The notes: a model not told the origin generated them from the sequence alone. A DNA stretch of 64,000 nucleotides from Cryphonectria parasitica EP155 (GCF_011745365.1 NW_024468910.1:1826068-1890067), one strand, 5' to 3'. Counted from the stretch's first letter, positions 31,250 to 43,199 are shown. Made by a program: numbers and translations.

Positions 31250-32790
31250 TGTTACCTAAGAGCCGAACGGGACAGGGCGTGAGTACAATGGCAAAGTACA
31301 GGGACTGCAGAATATTCACCTGGGGAGAAGACGACAGGACAATATACACTACGCGATTGTCTTCAAGTCTAAGACCCCCGGCGGCCGTTGTGATGACGTT
31401 CGAGGCAGGAGTCAGGGGCCCACGGAGCACTCGCAATTGCTGTAAGGAGGACGCTAGGGAGTGCGCCGTGTGAGCATGCCGTCGACCGGCCCAAACATGC
31501 ATTAAATTAGCGGCTGTTGCTTCAAAGCCGGCAGTCCCCAACTGGATCATGACAATAGGCGAACATTAAATCATCGGGTACTCCCATTGAGCCCACCAAA
31601 GCTGCTAGACGACATCTGGACTAGCCGACCACCCAAGCTGCGGAAGACGCCGAAGTACCACACTCTCTCTTGAGACACAACAAAACCAGTAGCAGTCGCT
31701 ATGAGTGAGGATGTGCTTGGACAAAAGGGTGGCATTCCGACAGTCTCCACAACATTACTACTCAAGCTTCGAAGCCCGGCCCGCCTAGACTGATTTCAAG
31801 ACACCTTCTAATACCTTCGTAAGCCTGAGCGCGCATGCAATAGGCTTTTTGAGGCTAGCAAGAGTATAACGCGGGAACGCCACTTGCAGATCTTCCCATT
31901 TGAGTGTACCACATCTTGCATGTGTGGGCCACGATTGCATTGATACGACAAATATGAAGCCAGTTGGTTGGCAGCCAAATCGAGCCAACCCCAAAATCAA
32001 TGCATTACCATTTTTCCATCACAAGAACTTCCACTACAATGTGTATGGAGATTTTCTTGTATGAATCTCTTCGTCGGAGTCAGCATTTTATTCTGATATT
32101 TTTTACATTATTGAAAACGCTATTCAAGAAGCGTTTTGGGCTTTTGAGTAGGCTTGGCCAAACTGAAGGTTGCCCTGATTTAGCCGCCGACCGACTGGAA
32201 GCCTGCCTTGCCGTGACGCCGCCCCTTGCCAAACGGGCACGCAGGATAGTCGCTTGGGACCCCACATCAAAAAAAAAACCCCTGGCCTGATTTGCGGGTT
32301 AGCGTTTGCCATGCCTGCACTATGCTGCATACATACCTAGCTGCTGCCCACGGCTGCAGGGCTGCTTCTGCCACGCATGCTTTTACATGAGATAATGCAA
32401 CGCGATTTGCTAGTTCCGAACTGCGCTGCAAGTTCCCACAACCAGAACAGCTCGACAGCTCGAATACTTCCTATATCCCTGAAAAGAAATGTTAGCATGT
32501 GCACACTCGTCCAATGAGATTTCCTTACCATTTGTCGCTGAGCAAACAAGAGAATCGCAAGCAGTCGATTGCTGGAGCCAGCAGCTACAGAGACTGTGCA
32601 GCTGAGAACCCTTGTCGAGTCAATCACAAACACGCTCGAAAGCCCGGCAAACCCTCGGAACCCGCTGGACCAGGCTTATGTGACCAAGCCGTCAATGGTA
32701 TGTGGGATCACAATAGAGGCTAAGGGCTGTTTCAGGAACCCGAGGTTGGAGCAAGTCGGATGATTTGGAGAATAAAGATGACTGGGTTGA
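31250..32790. other. Region upstream of the recombinase gene
   Basis: No supported gene over about 1.5 kb. This is where a Starship 5' edge would be expected if the captain is terminal, but I could not identify the direct repeat or an empty-site junction. An A-run lies at 32269-32278. Confidence 0.4.
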
Positions 32791-32796
32791 TGTGCA

Positions 32797-34260
32797 TCAT
32801 GTAGACGCTGCTCTGCTGCGTGATATAGATCGCGTCCGTCGTCTCTCAAGAGGCTCTATCTCAGCGCGTGTCCTTTCCGGCATGGCGCCAGCAGCAGCAT
32901 CATTTGAAAAGCCCATCCTGCGCCTCTTGGATCGCGAAGCCGTACCCCCATCATCATACATGCTGTCAGAACCACTGCTGCTGCTAGGGTCACTGCTGTG
33001 CGTCTTGTCCTCGTCCTCAGCCTTTTCGACGTCTGAATCCCATTGCACATGCATAGCCTTCCGCTTCTTGGGCGGTCGCGCGTCCCGCTCCTTCTTTTCA
33101 GCGTCCACTTGTGCTTGCAGGCGCTCGCTATCCTCCAAAAATTCGCAAAGCAGACGTGCTGGTAAGTCAAGGTTGCTCTGTTTGACCTGGGCGCGAACCT
33201 GGGGACTGAGTCGCCTGAGGACATTGTTTGGAATGAAATCGGACAAGAGCAGTGGCAATGTGCAGTCGGTAGTACGGCCCTGAGCATCGCGGAACGCTTC
33301 ATTCTTGAAGATGCGATTTGGGCCACGATAGAGACAAAACGCTGCAGTGCGGTCCGCGGCGTCGGCATAGGGCAGGTCGATGGTAAGAACTGTCTTGATT
33401 TTCCCATCACTGCATTCGTAGTAGTCCTTTGCACATTGTTTCAGGTCCTCAGCCTTCTGGTTGTAGCCAACTTCTGTCACAAGTTGTGGCGTTGTAGTCT
33501 GTCGCAGTGCGGGCGGTGCGGCTGATTGTATGTATAAGAACTGGCCGTCTGGAGATCGCTTGCCTTGGCCCTTGTTTCCTTGCAGTTGTACCCATGCATG
33601 ACCGCAGGCAATAATATGTGAGGCATGGCGCGCAAGCTCTCCTTCTCTCGCAGCTAGATCACGCAGCCTCGTCTTGATCTCGTCGGAGATGCACAGCTTC
33701 ATGCGCTCATGCAGATGACTGGCCATCAGCCGGAGGACAAGAGTCCCGCGATCAGGATTCCAATCGTATCGCAATGCACCGTGATCAAAGTACTCGAGCA
33801 GACCGTGGTCTTCCAGCCGTTGGCGCAGCTCCAAATATCGACTTGGAGAGATCTGAAGAGCAACGCGATCAAGAGACTCAGAACTGTCTGATAGCAATCC
33901 ACGCTGAGACGCTTGGATCAGAGAGAACGCTCTCTCCAGATCGTCGCGTGATTGTATTCGTTCCTCCTCTTGCTGACCACCGTGGCTGCCAAGAGCGAGA
34001 GCTCGCAGTGGCCTCGCGGGCTCGTGCTGAAGGTCTGATGTGAAGCTGGAGGTGACGGATCGCGCGTGCGGCTGGGCGTCTGCGAGTGACGAGGTAATCG
34101 AGGCAGGAGGTGAATCTGATCGTGATCGTTGCGGACCGTGTCCTTTCTGAGTGTCGTCGAGGTCGCGATCAGACGCGCCGCCATTTGGGCTCGCACTGAG
34201 GGGAGGAGACGGGGCAAAGGATAGCGCGGTCGCTTCCTTGCCGCAAGTAACCATCGTCAA
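32797..34260 (-). CDS. Nuclease-like accessory protein, single exon
   Basis: 487 codons, intact. Residues 1-130 are disordered and Ser-rich. Residues 150-370 form a globular domain: LRYDWNPDRGTLVLRL, HERMKLCISDEI, SPDGQFLYIQSA, LVTEVGYNQKAEDLKQCAKD and IKTVLTIDLPY. The PD...(T)EVGY...K order resembles restriction-endonuclease-like (PD-(D/E)XK, Uma2/DUF820-type) folds that occur widely as uncharacterised fungal proteins. The C-terminus is rich in KKRK and Ser/Asp and probably nuclear. It lies 1.5 kb from the recombinase and 1.9 kb from FunK1, all on the minus strand. Catalytic activity is inferred. Confidence 0.62.
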   Translation of the reverse strand: MTMVTCGKEATALSFAPSPPLSASPNGGASDRDLDDTQKGHGPQRSRSDSPPASITSSLADAQPHARSVTSSFTSDLQHEPARPLRALALGSHGGQQEEERIQSRDDLERAFSLIQASQRGLLSDSSESLDRVALQISPSRYLELRQRLEDHGLLEYFDHGALRYDWNPDRGTLVLRLMASHLHERMKLCISDEIKTRLRDLAAREGELARHASHIIACGHAWVQLQGNKGQGKRSPDGQFLYIQSAAPPALRQTTTPQLVTEVGYNQKAEDLKQCAKDYYECSDGKIKTVLTIDLPYADAADRTAAFCLYRGPNRIFKNEAFRDAQGRTTDCTLPLLLSDFIPNNVLRRLSPQVRAQVKQSNLDLPARLLCEFLEDSERLQAQVDAEKKERDARPPKKRKAMHVQWDSDVEKAEDEDKTHSSDPSSSSGSDSMYDDGGTASRSKRRRMGFSNDAAAGAMPERTRAEIEPLERRRTRSISRSRAAST

Positions 34261-34269
34261 GAATCTTGA

Positions 34270-34640
34270 TGGACTTGCAAATATGTTGATGATGTTGTCG
34301 ATTGCGACGCGGAGAGTGGGCTGTCAGATGCAGCAGACCAGGAGAAGAGATCCAATCTCAGCGTGCACTTGCCAGCCATAGCCGCCCAACCACCCTGCCA
34401 CCTTAGCGCCTTAGGCCCCTGTCCATGATTTCGTCACCCGGCTTGTACGGGAGGAACAGAATGGTAGCAGGCTTATGTAATGCATACGGGTTCCTGCCTA
34501 CCGGTACTTGCCACGCAGTTTATACCTGAGACTAATACTTGGCAGCCGCATTTCAACATGCACTTGGACATTGCGGGAGCTTTTACATAACGTCTTTTCC
34601 TCAAATGAGCAACCTCTTTACGTCTTTTACTGCCCTCGCT
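34270..34640. other. Intergenic, no supported gene
   Basis: Promoter side of the 487-codon gene. No repeat or coding signal recognised. Confidence 0.4.
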
Positions 34641-34679
34641 CTAGGTGGCTATCTATGGCCGTAAAGTCTTGCTCTGCTG

Positions 34680-34994
34680 GGTGACAGGCCGCCCCTCCGC
34701 TGCCATTGTACTGGTACAGACAGGACAATACCATTTCCCTCGGAACTCAGACTCCGTCCTAATACAGGTGCCATGGAACTACTCGTATTGATACTGCTCG
34801 TTGTTACATGCGATCATGAACCCGTGCTCGACATTCCGACAAAAGCAATATACGGGATTGCGGGTCTCGCATCTATCATCGCTGCTTTTGTTTGATTGAA
34901 CCTGGCTGCGGACTCTTAACGGCAGGGTAATGGCTGTATACTTCTCCGATGGTTTCGAGGGACCAACATCTGCCTTCGGACGGTTCTCAATCAC
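34680..34994 (-). pseudogene. PHD-finger remnant (ING-like spacing)
   Basis: Minus-strand reading: VYCFCR, GFMIACNNEQ, YQYE, stop, FHGTC, then GKWYCPVC. In an ING-type PHD finger the expected residues are CDNEQC and EWFH. Here Asp is Asn, Cys is Tyr and Trp is a TAG stop, all G-to-A type changes. The finger would have read a histone H3 tail. No larger protein could be attached to it. Confidence 0.6.
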
Positions 34995-35017
34995 TATAAC
35001 TTTCAGTCAGCATAGCC

Positions 35018-35830
35018 TTAGATAAGTATTTTTGTTTTTATATATATACTCCTAAAAGCAAACAACTGCATGAGCTGGTATTTGTTATGGAGATGGAGGT
35101 CATGATTCTCAAAGTGGGTGATTGCTCGATCCCTCTGTAAGGGATGCTTGCTGAAAGCTTGCAAAGGACAATCCGGCTTAGCACACAAGACTGCCACCAG
35201 CTCCCCATCTGCATCAGGCCAGCGGAATGTACATGTATTCTCGGGCAAGGAGCTTGATCTGATCGTTCTTATTATGGCCCTCTGATGCTGTTCCATCCCT
35301 TGCAGCTCTACAAGGTTGTCCCAGTCAGTAACGGCGCGATGATATCTCATCAGCACAGCGCTATTGTGGCCAGCAATGGTCCACTTGTTCAGATGCGGGA
35401 CATTGACTACGTGGAACGGTTAGCTGCATGCTGTCTCAGTGGCCCTATGGCGGCACTCACGTTCTTGTCCGTGCTCTGCGAGCAACGATGGTAAGTCAGA
35501 GAACCTTTCTTTGTGTATGTCCCGAAAATGGCTCAAGACTTCGTCTCCAGCGATATACCTAGGCATCCAGTCGTATGTTGGTTCTGATGGATTCAACAGC
35601 AAGGTCGGTGCCAGGACGCGTGGACATGCGCAGAGGATATGATAGGCGATGAACCGTGCCAGATAAATGTAGCGCTCCGAGTCAACAACCGGCGTCGTGA
35701 AGGCCAAGGCCGTCAGATCCATATCGACGTCCACTGGCCTACCGAGGGCGTGAAACCGCAGTGCTTCTTGTTCAGTTATGCCTCTACGAGCGGCAGGCAA
35801 GGCAGCGTGGCCGCCGCCATTGCCTGCGAT
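35018..35830 (-). CDS. Hypothetical protein with C2H2-like motifs, two exons or more
   Basis: Exon A (35830 to about 35463) includes SDSDSDVESDAD, RYIYLARFIAYHILCACP and VLSHFRDIHKERF. A GT-AG intron (donor gtgagt, acceptor cgtag near 35411) joins in frame to LNVPHLNKWTIAGHNSAVLM and a terminal CAKPDCPLQAF...HFENHDLH motif that fits a C2H2 finger. The start codon is not visible in the first exon, which probably begins at an acceptor near 35870. Unrecognised family. The His/Cys style resembles the 14370-15422 protein. Confidence 0.48.
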
Positions 35831-36137
35831 GTCAGCATCGCTTTCGACATCACTGTCGCTATCACTATCAGTTACTCAGTGCATTTCCGTATACAAGTTG
35901 TTTGATCAGTTCACCTCTCTTGCCTACTATAAACCAATCGGTACTCAGGATCCTTTGGATTACTACAGTGCTCATTACACTATTCCTCTAAGGCCTATCG
36001 CTAAGACTTGCCCTTTAAGACAGCATCAATAGCCTCGGCTAGCTGCGCTTCGGTATATGGCTTCACCTGGGTCGAATTAATGTTCAGTAACAACATGAAG
36101 TTATTCGAATTAGAATTGACGAAGAAAAGCTACAAAA

Positions 36138-38896
36138 CTATGGGGTGGTGGGTGAAGCGGTGTGGCCAGCCAGGGTGGCCGGAAGTGGGGAGGAAGTTAC
36201 CCCCTGTGACTTAATGTCTGGGTCTGTACAGCCTTCTGCGAGGACTTTCCGTACCTTGGCATACAGCCCTGGATCCTCATACTTCCAACGATCACCCCCA
36301 GGAAAGATCGCCTCCCGCAATCTGTTTGCAAGTGGGATCAGTGGCCGATAATAATCGGTAAAGTTCTGTGCAGCTGTCTGCGCGAATATACTGCTGTTGA
36401 CCTCACCAATTTTGACCTTGAGCAGCGTATTCGTATCCATGTAGTTCCACTTATCAAACTCGGGAACAGTTCTCTCCTTGCCCGGGCCCTCGTAGTGAAT
36501 GCAGATCCAAAAGAGAACCCAAAAGAAGGACTCTATGTCGTGCATAAAAGAATGCTGCTCACCCATGAGTGCTCCTACAGCCATAAAAGCCCTGGTTCCG
36601 GTTATGCTTTTCGCGCCTGACGCACTATCTCGCTTTATCTCGATAGCGAGGTCCAGATCAATCAGGAATGACTGCCAGGATAGATTGCTAGGATCCTCGT
36701 TAATGATAAGATTATTGATCGAGATGTCTCTATGCAGAAGTCCTGCTCGGTACAGAGACTCATGTCCCGCAAGACAGCCCTCCAGTCCAGCGAGCAGGCT
36801 CGCCCGGGAGCTTGCCTTGTAGATGGGCTGCCCGTAGTCACGGACAATAGTACGCCTATGTTCCCGGTTTAACAGGGTAGTGATGCTAGCCTCGCTAGGG
36901 TTCTGCAATAGGCGGGATCGTTTTCTGGGTGGCATCGGTGCGTCGGTACAGCTGACCGGCCGTTTGGTCGAGGGCAGACGTGTGCCTGGCTGGCTGGAAA
37001 GCTGCCTGCCGAGGGCGGAGTTAGCTTGGCTAGATCGTCGCTCGCTTGGTAACCGAGATGGGCTGGCCTGGCTGGACGGTGGGCTGAACGGTATAAAGAA
37101 TTTGCCAGCCTGGCTGGACAGTCGTTTGCTGCCTGCTGACTGTCTTCTTGGAGGTAAAGGGGAGCCGGGAGGCTGGGAGGAACATGGCTCTATGCCGGCG
37201 ACATTGCTGCTTCGGCCTCTCTGGGAGACACTTGTTACTCCTGCGCGCAGCCCAATATCTAGCCAGTCCGGCTTGTAGTTAGAAGCCTTTGTGATATCCA
37301 GCCCCCTGCGCACGCTGCTTTGAATATCATCATCGATACCGCCCACCTGGACAGTTTCGTGATGATAATACCGGGCCACATTGATAACCTTGTTATCAGT
37401 CGCCTTGCGGAGCAGATCGCCTTCCACATCCCGCTCCGGGAATTGCCACGAGTCCTTGATAACAAGTCTTATCTGAGGATCGTCTTCAGGGTAGGCTCTC
37501 CAGCAGGTTGTTGCCCGGCCAGCTATACAGTGCTGGCGTATCATTGCTCCGTCGATCATGAGGCGCTCGCTAGCGCCGTTCCGGCTGATTTCGATAAATT
37601 GCTGGCCGCTAGGCATCCTCTTGAAGGTCGGATCGAAACCGAGCTCCTCCGAGCTCATCCATAGGAAGCCGAGCATTGTATGCACGAACTGCAGCCCGTC
37701 CTTATTAATATCGAACTGTTTGGACGCAATGCCCCCAAGCCGATCAAACTCCCAAAGCCTCATAAGGGAGCCACAGAGAGTAAAGCACAGAACAAAGCGG
37801 CGAGTGTTGCAGGCAGAGAGCACCTCCCTTGCGTATGTTGCAATGCTTATCCACGCGATCGAGGGTATATCGTCAGACGGACCCATCTTCAGCTCGCCCG
37901 GCACGAGGACGTGCGACCATCGATATCTGAAATCGCCTGCTGCTGCTGCTATAAGGTCGTCCTTCACAAAGCCGATATCCATGCTGCGTTTTCCCGCAGA
38001 GCCTGGGAGTGGCGTATTAGGTTGTGCCAGCAGCTTTCGACGAGGTGTTGGCGCAGTTGCGGGTGTGGATGCCAGCGCAGCACTGTAGTCTTTTGCAAAT
38101 GCCTCCAGCTTGGGGAATAGGTTGTGGAACCAGCACACCACATTCTTCTCTGATGTGACTGCTGGCCAGCCGCGCCACCCTTGGGAGCCAAAGAGCGGGT
38201 TGCTGCCCTCCACGCACTTCTTGAAGACAGCCTTGGACCCTGCCTCCAGGCCAGCTACCTGTCCGAAGTATGTCTCGCTAAAGGAAGGAACATCGACATA
38301 GAGAGGACCAAGCTCCAGCTTAAGGATCCTGTCCACCTCTTCGCGCTTCTCGGACGAGTTCATTATGCCGCTCGTGGTGTAGATCCATGGGGTTTGCTCA
38401 AGGAAGGTTGCAATCGGTTGTCTCGGCGGCGGGGTGCGCTGCGGCTGGGGGGGGGGGGGTTGCTGCAGCGACGGGATATCGGCTATCAGGCAGTAGATGT
38501 GTTCCCAGATGCGCTCATCAGAGTCGCGTTCGAGGATAGAGCAGAGGAGGGGCTTTATGCTATCGAAATCGAAAGTATCGGAGTTGACTGCCGAGTTCAG
38601 TCGGATCAAATCGGTTCGAAGGATGCCATGGCCTGACCCGGAAGGTAGAAGACGAGCAACGGGCAGCAGCCGGAGTTTGAGAATAAGAGTTAATATGAGA
38701 TCTTGCATATCTGTTCGTGTATTAGAAGAGGCATTTCAAGCCAAGAACTGGTCTGCTTGCCTTCTCGTCCCAGCCGCTCCAGCGCGTCCAGTGTACAGAT
38801 GCCTGCCTTGTCGCAGATCGAGTTGAACATGGTGTGAAAATCATCGAGACCCTTTCCGATCGGATGATCTTTGATGTAATTCTGCTGGTCTGCCAT
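36138..38896 (-). CDS. FunK1 fungal-specific protein kinase, open
   Basis: Main frame of 856 codons (38708-36138) without a stop. An upstream segment starting ATG at 38896 (MADQQNYIKDHP) is probably exon 1; its donor is not clear. Residues about 90-480 are the N-terminal FunK1 region (QTPWIYTTSGIMNSSEKRE, LMRLWEFDRLG). A Ser/Pro-rich basic linker (490-600) follows. The C-terminal kinase core has LLHRDISINNLIINE (catalytic Asp and Asn), DLDLA in place of DFG, GTRAFMA and HDIESFFWVLFWI. These motifs are diagnostic of FunK1. Targets are unknown; such kinases are expanded in accessory and mobile regions of fungi. Confidence 0.88.
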
Positions 38897-38919
38897 GATG
38901 ATAGCAGCAGAGGAGGTGG

Positions 38920-38970
38920 TAGTAACAGTAGTGGTGGATGGAGGTGTGGTGGTGGTGGTGGTAGTGAACA
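38920..38970. repeat. GTG-rich microsatellite
   Basis: Imperfect GGTGGT tract 25-75 bp upstream of the FunK1 start. Confidence 0.6.
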
Positions 38971-39290
38971 TCGAGCCTACGTTTGTTGTTTTCAAGGAGG
39001 CAAGACAATATCCAGGGTGGTGGCAGCTGAAGGAGCACACAGATTATGCAATATATACTTTAACTCCGATTGCATACGAGTTACCACAGGCCCGGGTGAC
39101 GTGGGTGACGGTCACCTCCCGCCTGCCAGATCAGCCTGATTTACGCGACCGCTGCTGCCTCAGGCCGCCCTCGCGCTACCCCTAAAACCGTAACCCCACC
39201 CCCGCGATCCTCATACCTGCAAACTGGAAGCGGCTTCCGCTAACGAGCTCCCTGCAAGCTGTCTGCGGCCAAAAAGAGAGACTTCAGGAG

Positions 39291-39452
39291 ATGTACCGCG
39301 ATGTCTACCCTCACCCCGGCCGAGGTGGACGCGACCTGCCCCGCTTCAAGTGGGCTTCATTGGCAGATCTTCAGAAGCGCTTCGGTGCGGATATAAAGGA
39401 AATGATTCAGAATGTGGCAGCCAGGAACGTGAAAGATCCAGAGATGTGGTAG
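39291..39452 (+). CDS. Small ORF, 53 codons, possible 3' gene end
   Basis: Reads MYRDVYPHPGRGGRDLPRFK, then WASLADLQKRF and NVAARNVKDPEMW. Composition is protein-like, and the frame stays open upstream to about 39235, so this may be the last exon of a lost gene. The rest of 38970-40035 shows nothing I can support. Confidence 0.35.
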   Translation: MYRDVYPHPGRGGRDLPRFKWASLADLQKRFGADIKEMIQNVAARNVKDPEMW

Positions 39453-40035
39453 GAGCGTAGCAGACTGCTATCCTTGTTCAATAGCTACTTGGTATACGTC
39501 TAATACAACGCTTTGCACTTTACAACGTAGCATGCGTTATCATTGTGTGTCCATTTAGCATTCTACTTTCCTCCATAGCAAGTCTAGCGCTATAGAAATC
39601 TACCTAGGTAGGAAACGCTGCTCTCTTCACTATCGGAGACGGGGGCCGGGGTCACGTGTGAGACCGGGCGTGGCCCGGGTAGTTACCTAAGTTCTTACCT
39701 AATTAATGTAAACAGCCTTATCATACCATATTTCACAATCTTGGAAGGTTCTCCGTTGCCTGCTCACCGGCTTTCGTTTGTCGAAAACAGGAACCAGCAA
39801 TCCTTATTCTGTTTATAAGTAAACGGAGTGTTGCGTTACGTAGAACGAAGGCAAATCCGGAACTGGATAGTTAGGTAAGCCTTCAACGTACACTTTTAAG
39901 GCGGCTGATCCCTACGCAGGAACCAGGTAGGAGTCAAGGCTGCTTCGCGTCCTCAGTCGTCATCATGGCTACGAACGTAACAATTTCCTCTCGTCGGCGC
40001 TGTGATCAAGGCGGCCCCGTCGTAGGTCGCGATAC

Positions 40036-40413
40036 GTGGAGGTCAACGCTTCAGATCGAAGTCGGGCTTCAGTAGAGCATTACAGCGTGACCGGCGGGGG
40101 CTATACACAACAGGCCATGCGAAGCAAGGAACAAGAACTGCAGAGATCAAAAGCAGACCAGAACGCAAAGATTGCACATCGCTGGGGTATCCATTACCTC
40201 GAGGAAAATAAGCCAAACAAGAAAGTCCGATTCGCGCCGGAGGTGTGCCAAGGCAACGAACTGACCGAGGCTGTTCGTAACCTGCGCCTGGACGGACGTT
40301 CCTTGGTCGACACAGCGCTCAAGGCCGACAACCGCGACAGTCCGCAGGCATGGTTGGATGCACTGATTTCAAACGCGCCGTGCGTCATGTCTTGGCTGTC
40401 AAAAGAAGTCTAG
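40036..40413 (+). CDS. Hypothetical small protein
   Basis: Open frame of up to 125 codons. The first ATG is at about 40118 (MRSKEQELQRSK). Helical, charged N-terminus, then KKVRFAPEV, ELTEAVRNLRLDGRSL and AWLDALISNAP. Not recognised. An upstream exon starting ATG at 39965 is possible but not in the same frame. Confidence 0.35.
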   Translation: MEVNASDRSRASVEHYSVTGGGYTQQAMRSKEQELQRSKADQNAKIAHRWGIHYLEENKPNKKVRFAPEVCQGNELTEAVRNLRLDGRSLVDTALKADNRDSPQAWLDALISNAPCVMSWLSKEV

Positions 40414-40419
40414 GCGCTT

Positions 40420-41610
40420 GCCGATGTCTGCCTCGCCGGGCTGTGAGAGGGAAAGCTCGTCACGGCCTCATCATTTTCTGACCAATATTTACGGGGAAAT
40501 TGTTAGTGAGTGGTCGTCCCACCTTTTGGCTATTCTGATTTACTGGACGGTCGAAATGCACAACTGCCCAGGTGGCACCTCCCGAGCTTAAAGATATAAT
40601 TCATCTAAGAAAAGTACAACCATGACAATACCTAGCTCCAAGCTTTTTACTGTAAATAGCACTTATAGGCATGTGCATACCATCCTCTTACTTCCTCCTA
40701 GATGCCCCTAGAATACTTCTCCAGCAATAATCTCTATATTACAAGGCCCTTTCACTATGCGCCTTCACATATATCACATGCGTATACGTGCCCTCCTAAG
40801 TAATATATCCCATCTCCGTAATAGGGAATTAATTCAGCATCGGCAATTCCTGGTCGCTTCGGATCCCGCAGTTGATGGGTCGGTTGCTTCCCCTAGCTCA
40901 CTCCCCCCCTCCTCTGCGTGGCTTGGTCTGAGCTCGGACTCTTGCCTCTAGACAGGACCGAGGAGAGGACACGAGGTGCGTGTTGGCTGAGACGCGATGA
41001 ATGTTGTTGTGCATATCGTATTTTGGTGATAGGGGACGCGTGGTATTACTGTAACAATGTGATTGAGGGTAGGTGATGTGGGTCTCTTGGTTTGTGTTAT
41101 TTTTTCTTGGGCGAGAAGTCGTCGCTCCCATTTCTGATCTAGCGCCAGGCAACAGCGTCCTCACATGCTGTGACCTTACATCATCATTATGGAATCCTGC
41201 AAGGAAAAACAGTCTTTCTGTGAGCATTGGATGAGTGAATTGGATTACTTTTTAGGAAAATGAACAAATAAAAAAGCGCTTAGAAAGAGTGTTTTATACG
41301 CCCAAAATAGGTCAAGGTTAGGGTCGTTTTCCCGACAGTATTAATCCCCCATGTTCAGGATCTCGGTATGGTTTTATTAGCAAAGTTGGTTGTGCCTGTC
41401 CCGCTGCGAAGTTTGGATCTAATGGACGGAGAGGAAGTCTTGATTAGATTGGGGATTCGGTGAGACTACCTAGGTAGGAAGTTGTCGGGAACAAGATTGT
41501 GGAAAGACAGCCTCCATCGCCGTCGGACGGCCCCCTGAAATTGAGTTTAGATGATTCATCCAGTCTGCCGTAGTGTTGGGTCACAGCGTAACAAACTTGT
41601 TTGTTGATCT
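40420..41610. other. Gene-poor spacer
   Basis: No supported gene. Contains the palindrome CCTAGGTAGG near 41470 (also at 39602) and a single TTAGGG near 41321. Confidence 0.4.
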
Positions 41611-41614
41611 GGAC

Positions 41615-43192
41615 TCACTCCTTCTCAGGCGAGAGCAACCTGACCTTCTTGGCTCCGTCTGCAGGTCCTCGCATCACCTCCTCCTCCCTCTGCCGTCTCC
41701 TGCAGTCATCCCTTTGCTGTTCCCTCCTCCGTAGAGGCTCCCAGGCTGTGTGCTGCAGGGCTTCTTCAGCGCTTGGTCGATTATCAGGTTCCCACGCCAG
41801 CATCGACAAGTAGCAGGCTATGTAAAGGCTCGTATATACGCTGTAGGCGGCACCTTTCCTCCAAAGATCTGACAATGCCGTGGTGAAAGCCCTCGTTCAC
41901 CCTGACGAGACCAGCCGGAGGGATTAAAAATGCGCGGAGCCACGAGGCTGCTAGGGCCCATACGTCTGCCTTGCTTGAGTAACACGTCTCCTTGGAGCTG
42001 GTCCAGACCTCAGGGGGCGACCCAATATCCTGTGTGATCCGGTAGGCCGTAGTTGCGAGTGCCAGATGGCAGAAGTTATCGCTGCCCTGGTTGAAGGGCA
42101 ATGTCCAGGATCTGACACAATCATGAGTGACTTTGGTCGAATTCTGCCATGAATGAATCCTCTACTGTGGATCTTGTTCAGTCCCGACAACGTTTGATGA
42201 AGATAACCAAGGCGAGTGCTGTCTCCCAGCTTGCGCCACTGTGCGGATAGTCATGTCCTCGAAGTCAGACTCGGCGAGCGGCATGCTGTAGAACACGTCT
42301 TCACTTCCCTCTTGAGGCTTACCAGCCAGTCCATTTCTTTTTCGATCCAACACGGCGGAGATTCTCCATGCTCGCACCAACTCGTGATCATGCCGAGCAC
42401 GCCGTCGCTTGTTCCACAACTTGTTGACGCTACCTGCAGCTCAGCCCTCGCGCGACGCCCTGTTTCCCGACCTACCTTGTAGACAATCCTCTTCACGGCT
42501 ACAGGTCGCCCAGAATGGAGCTGGATCCCATAATGCACAGACTCGGGTAGCCGATTCGATATTTCGCCATGCACCCTCACGTCCCAGAGTGTGAAGTGCT
42601 GCTCATTTGGAACCGGGCCTAGGCGCGTCGCTGGGCGGATCTGACACAAGCGATTCCGCTCCGCGGTAAAGGTGTTGTAATCTTGGGACTGCAGGTTGAA
42701 TTCGAGAATGAAGTTGTATTCCCCAAAGTGAAGATGATTGCTCTGCCTCAAAAGCACACAACTTGAGTCCGGACCACCGCCTCTCAACGTGAGATCATCG
42801 CCGTTGACATCCCCACTCTCGTAGATGATAGGCAGAGAACAGACATTGCGCAGGAGGAGCGACTCAGATTCGGGATGAAATAGTAATATGGCGTGGATGC
42901 TCTTGATGGATTTGCGTGCATGTTTCGAGCTATGTGAGCTGCCCGGCGGACAGAGAAGAATGTCGACTTTGGAACAACATGTCTGTGTTTTGGGCAGAGA
43001 TGGCGATGGCCCGGCACCCACACGCTATTTGCCTAATGGAGCAGGCGAATCAACCGAGCCGTTGGGCAGCGGCGGAAGCGATAAGAGGTAGGCGATTCCG
43101 TCCTCCTTGTTGATGAGACATGGCGTCGGGGCATTGCCAGGCCGGAGCGTCGCGAATGGTATGCTCCTTGCCTCGCAGACTTGGCCCTGCAT
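41615..43192 (-). pseudogene. FHA-domain protein kinase, catalytically degenerate
   Basis: Paralogue of 45923-47511. The N-terminal exon from ATG 43192 (FATLRPGN) splices near 43022 (acceptor aaatag) to the FHA-like region (LLRQSNHLHFGEYNFILEF). The kinase N-lobe is good: GIQLHSGRPVAVKRI with the ATP-binding Lys. The catalytic loop reads FIHGRIRPKSLMI where HRDxxxxN is required, so both Asp and Asn are lost. The DFG area reads SDPGH. Later pieces in other frames show SSKADVWALAASWLRAF and MLAWEPDNRPSAEEAL, normal C-lobe motifs. Frame changes near 42420, 42190 and 41880 may be introns or lesions. Confidence 0.6.
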
Positions 43193-43199
43193 GCTCTGA

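Noticed and set aside
31785..32000. Minus-strand frame with TLKWEDLQV, resembling a tyrosine-recombinase motif
   Set aside because: A single short motif with no catalytic partners; the true recombinase next door already has all motifs.
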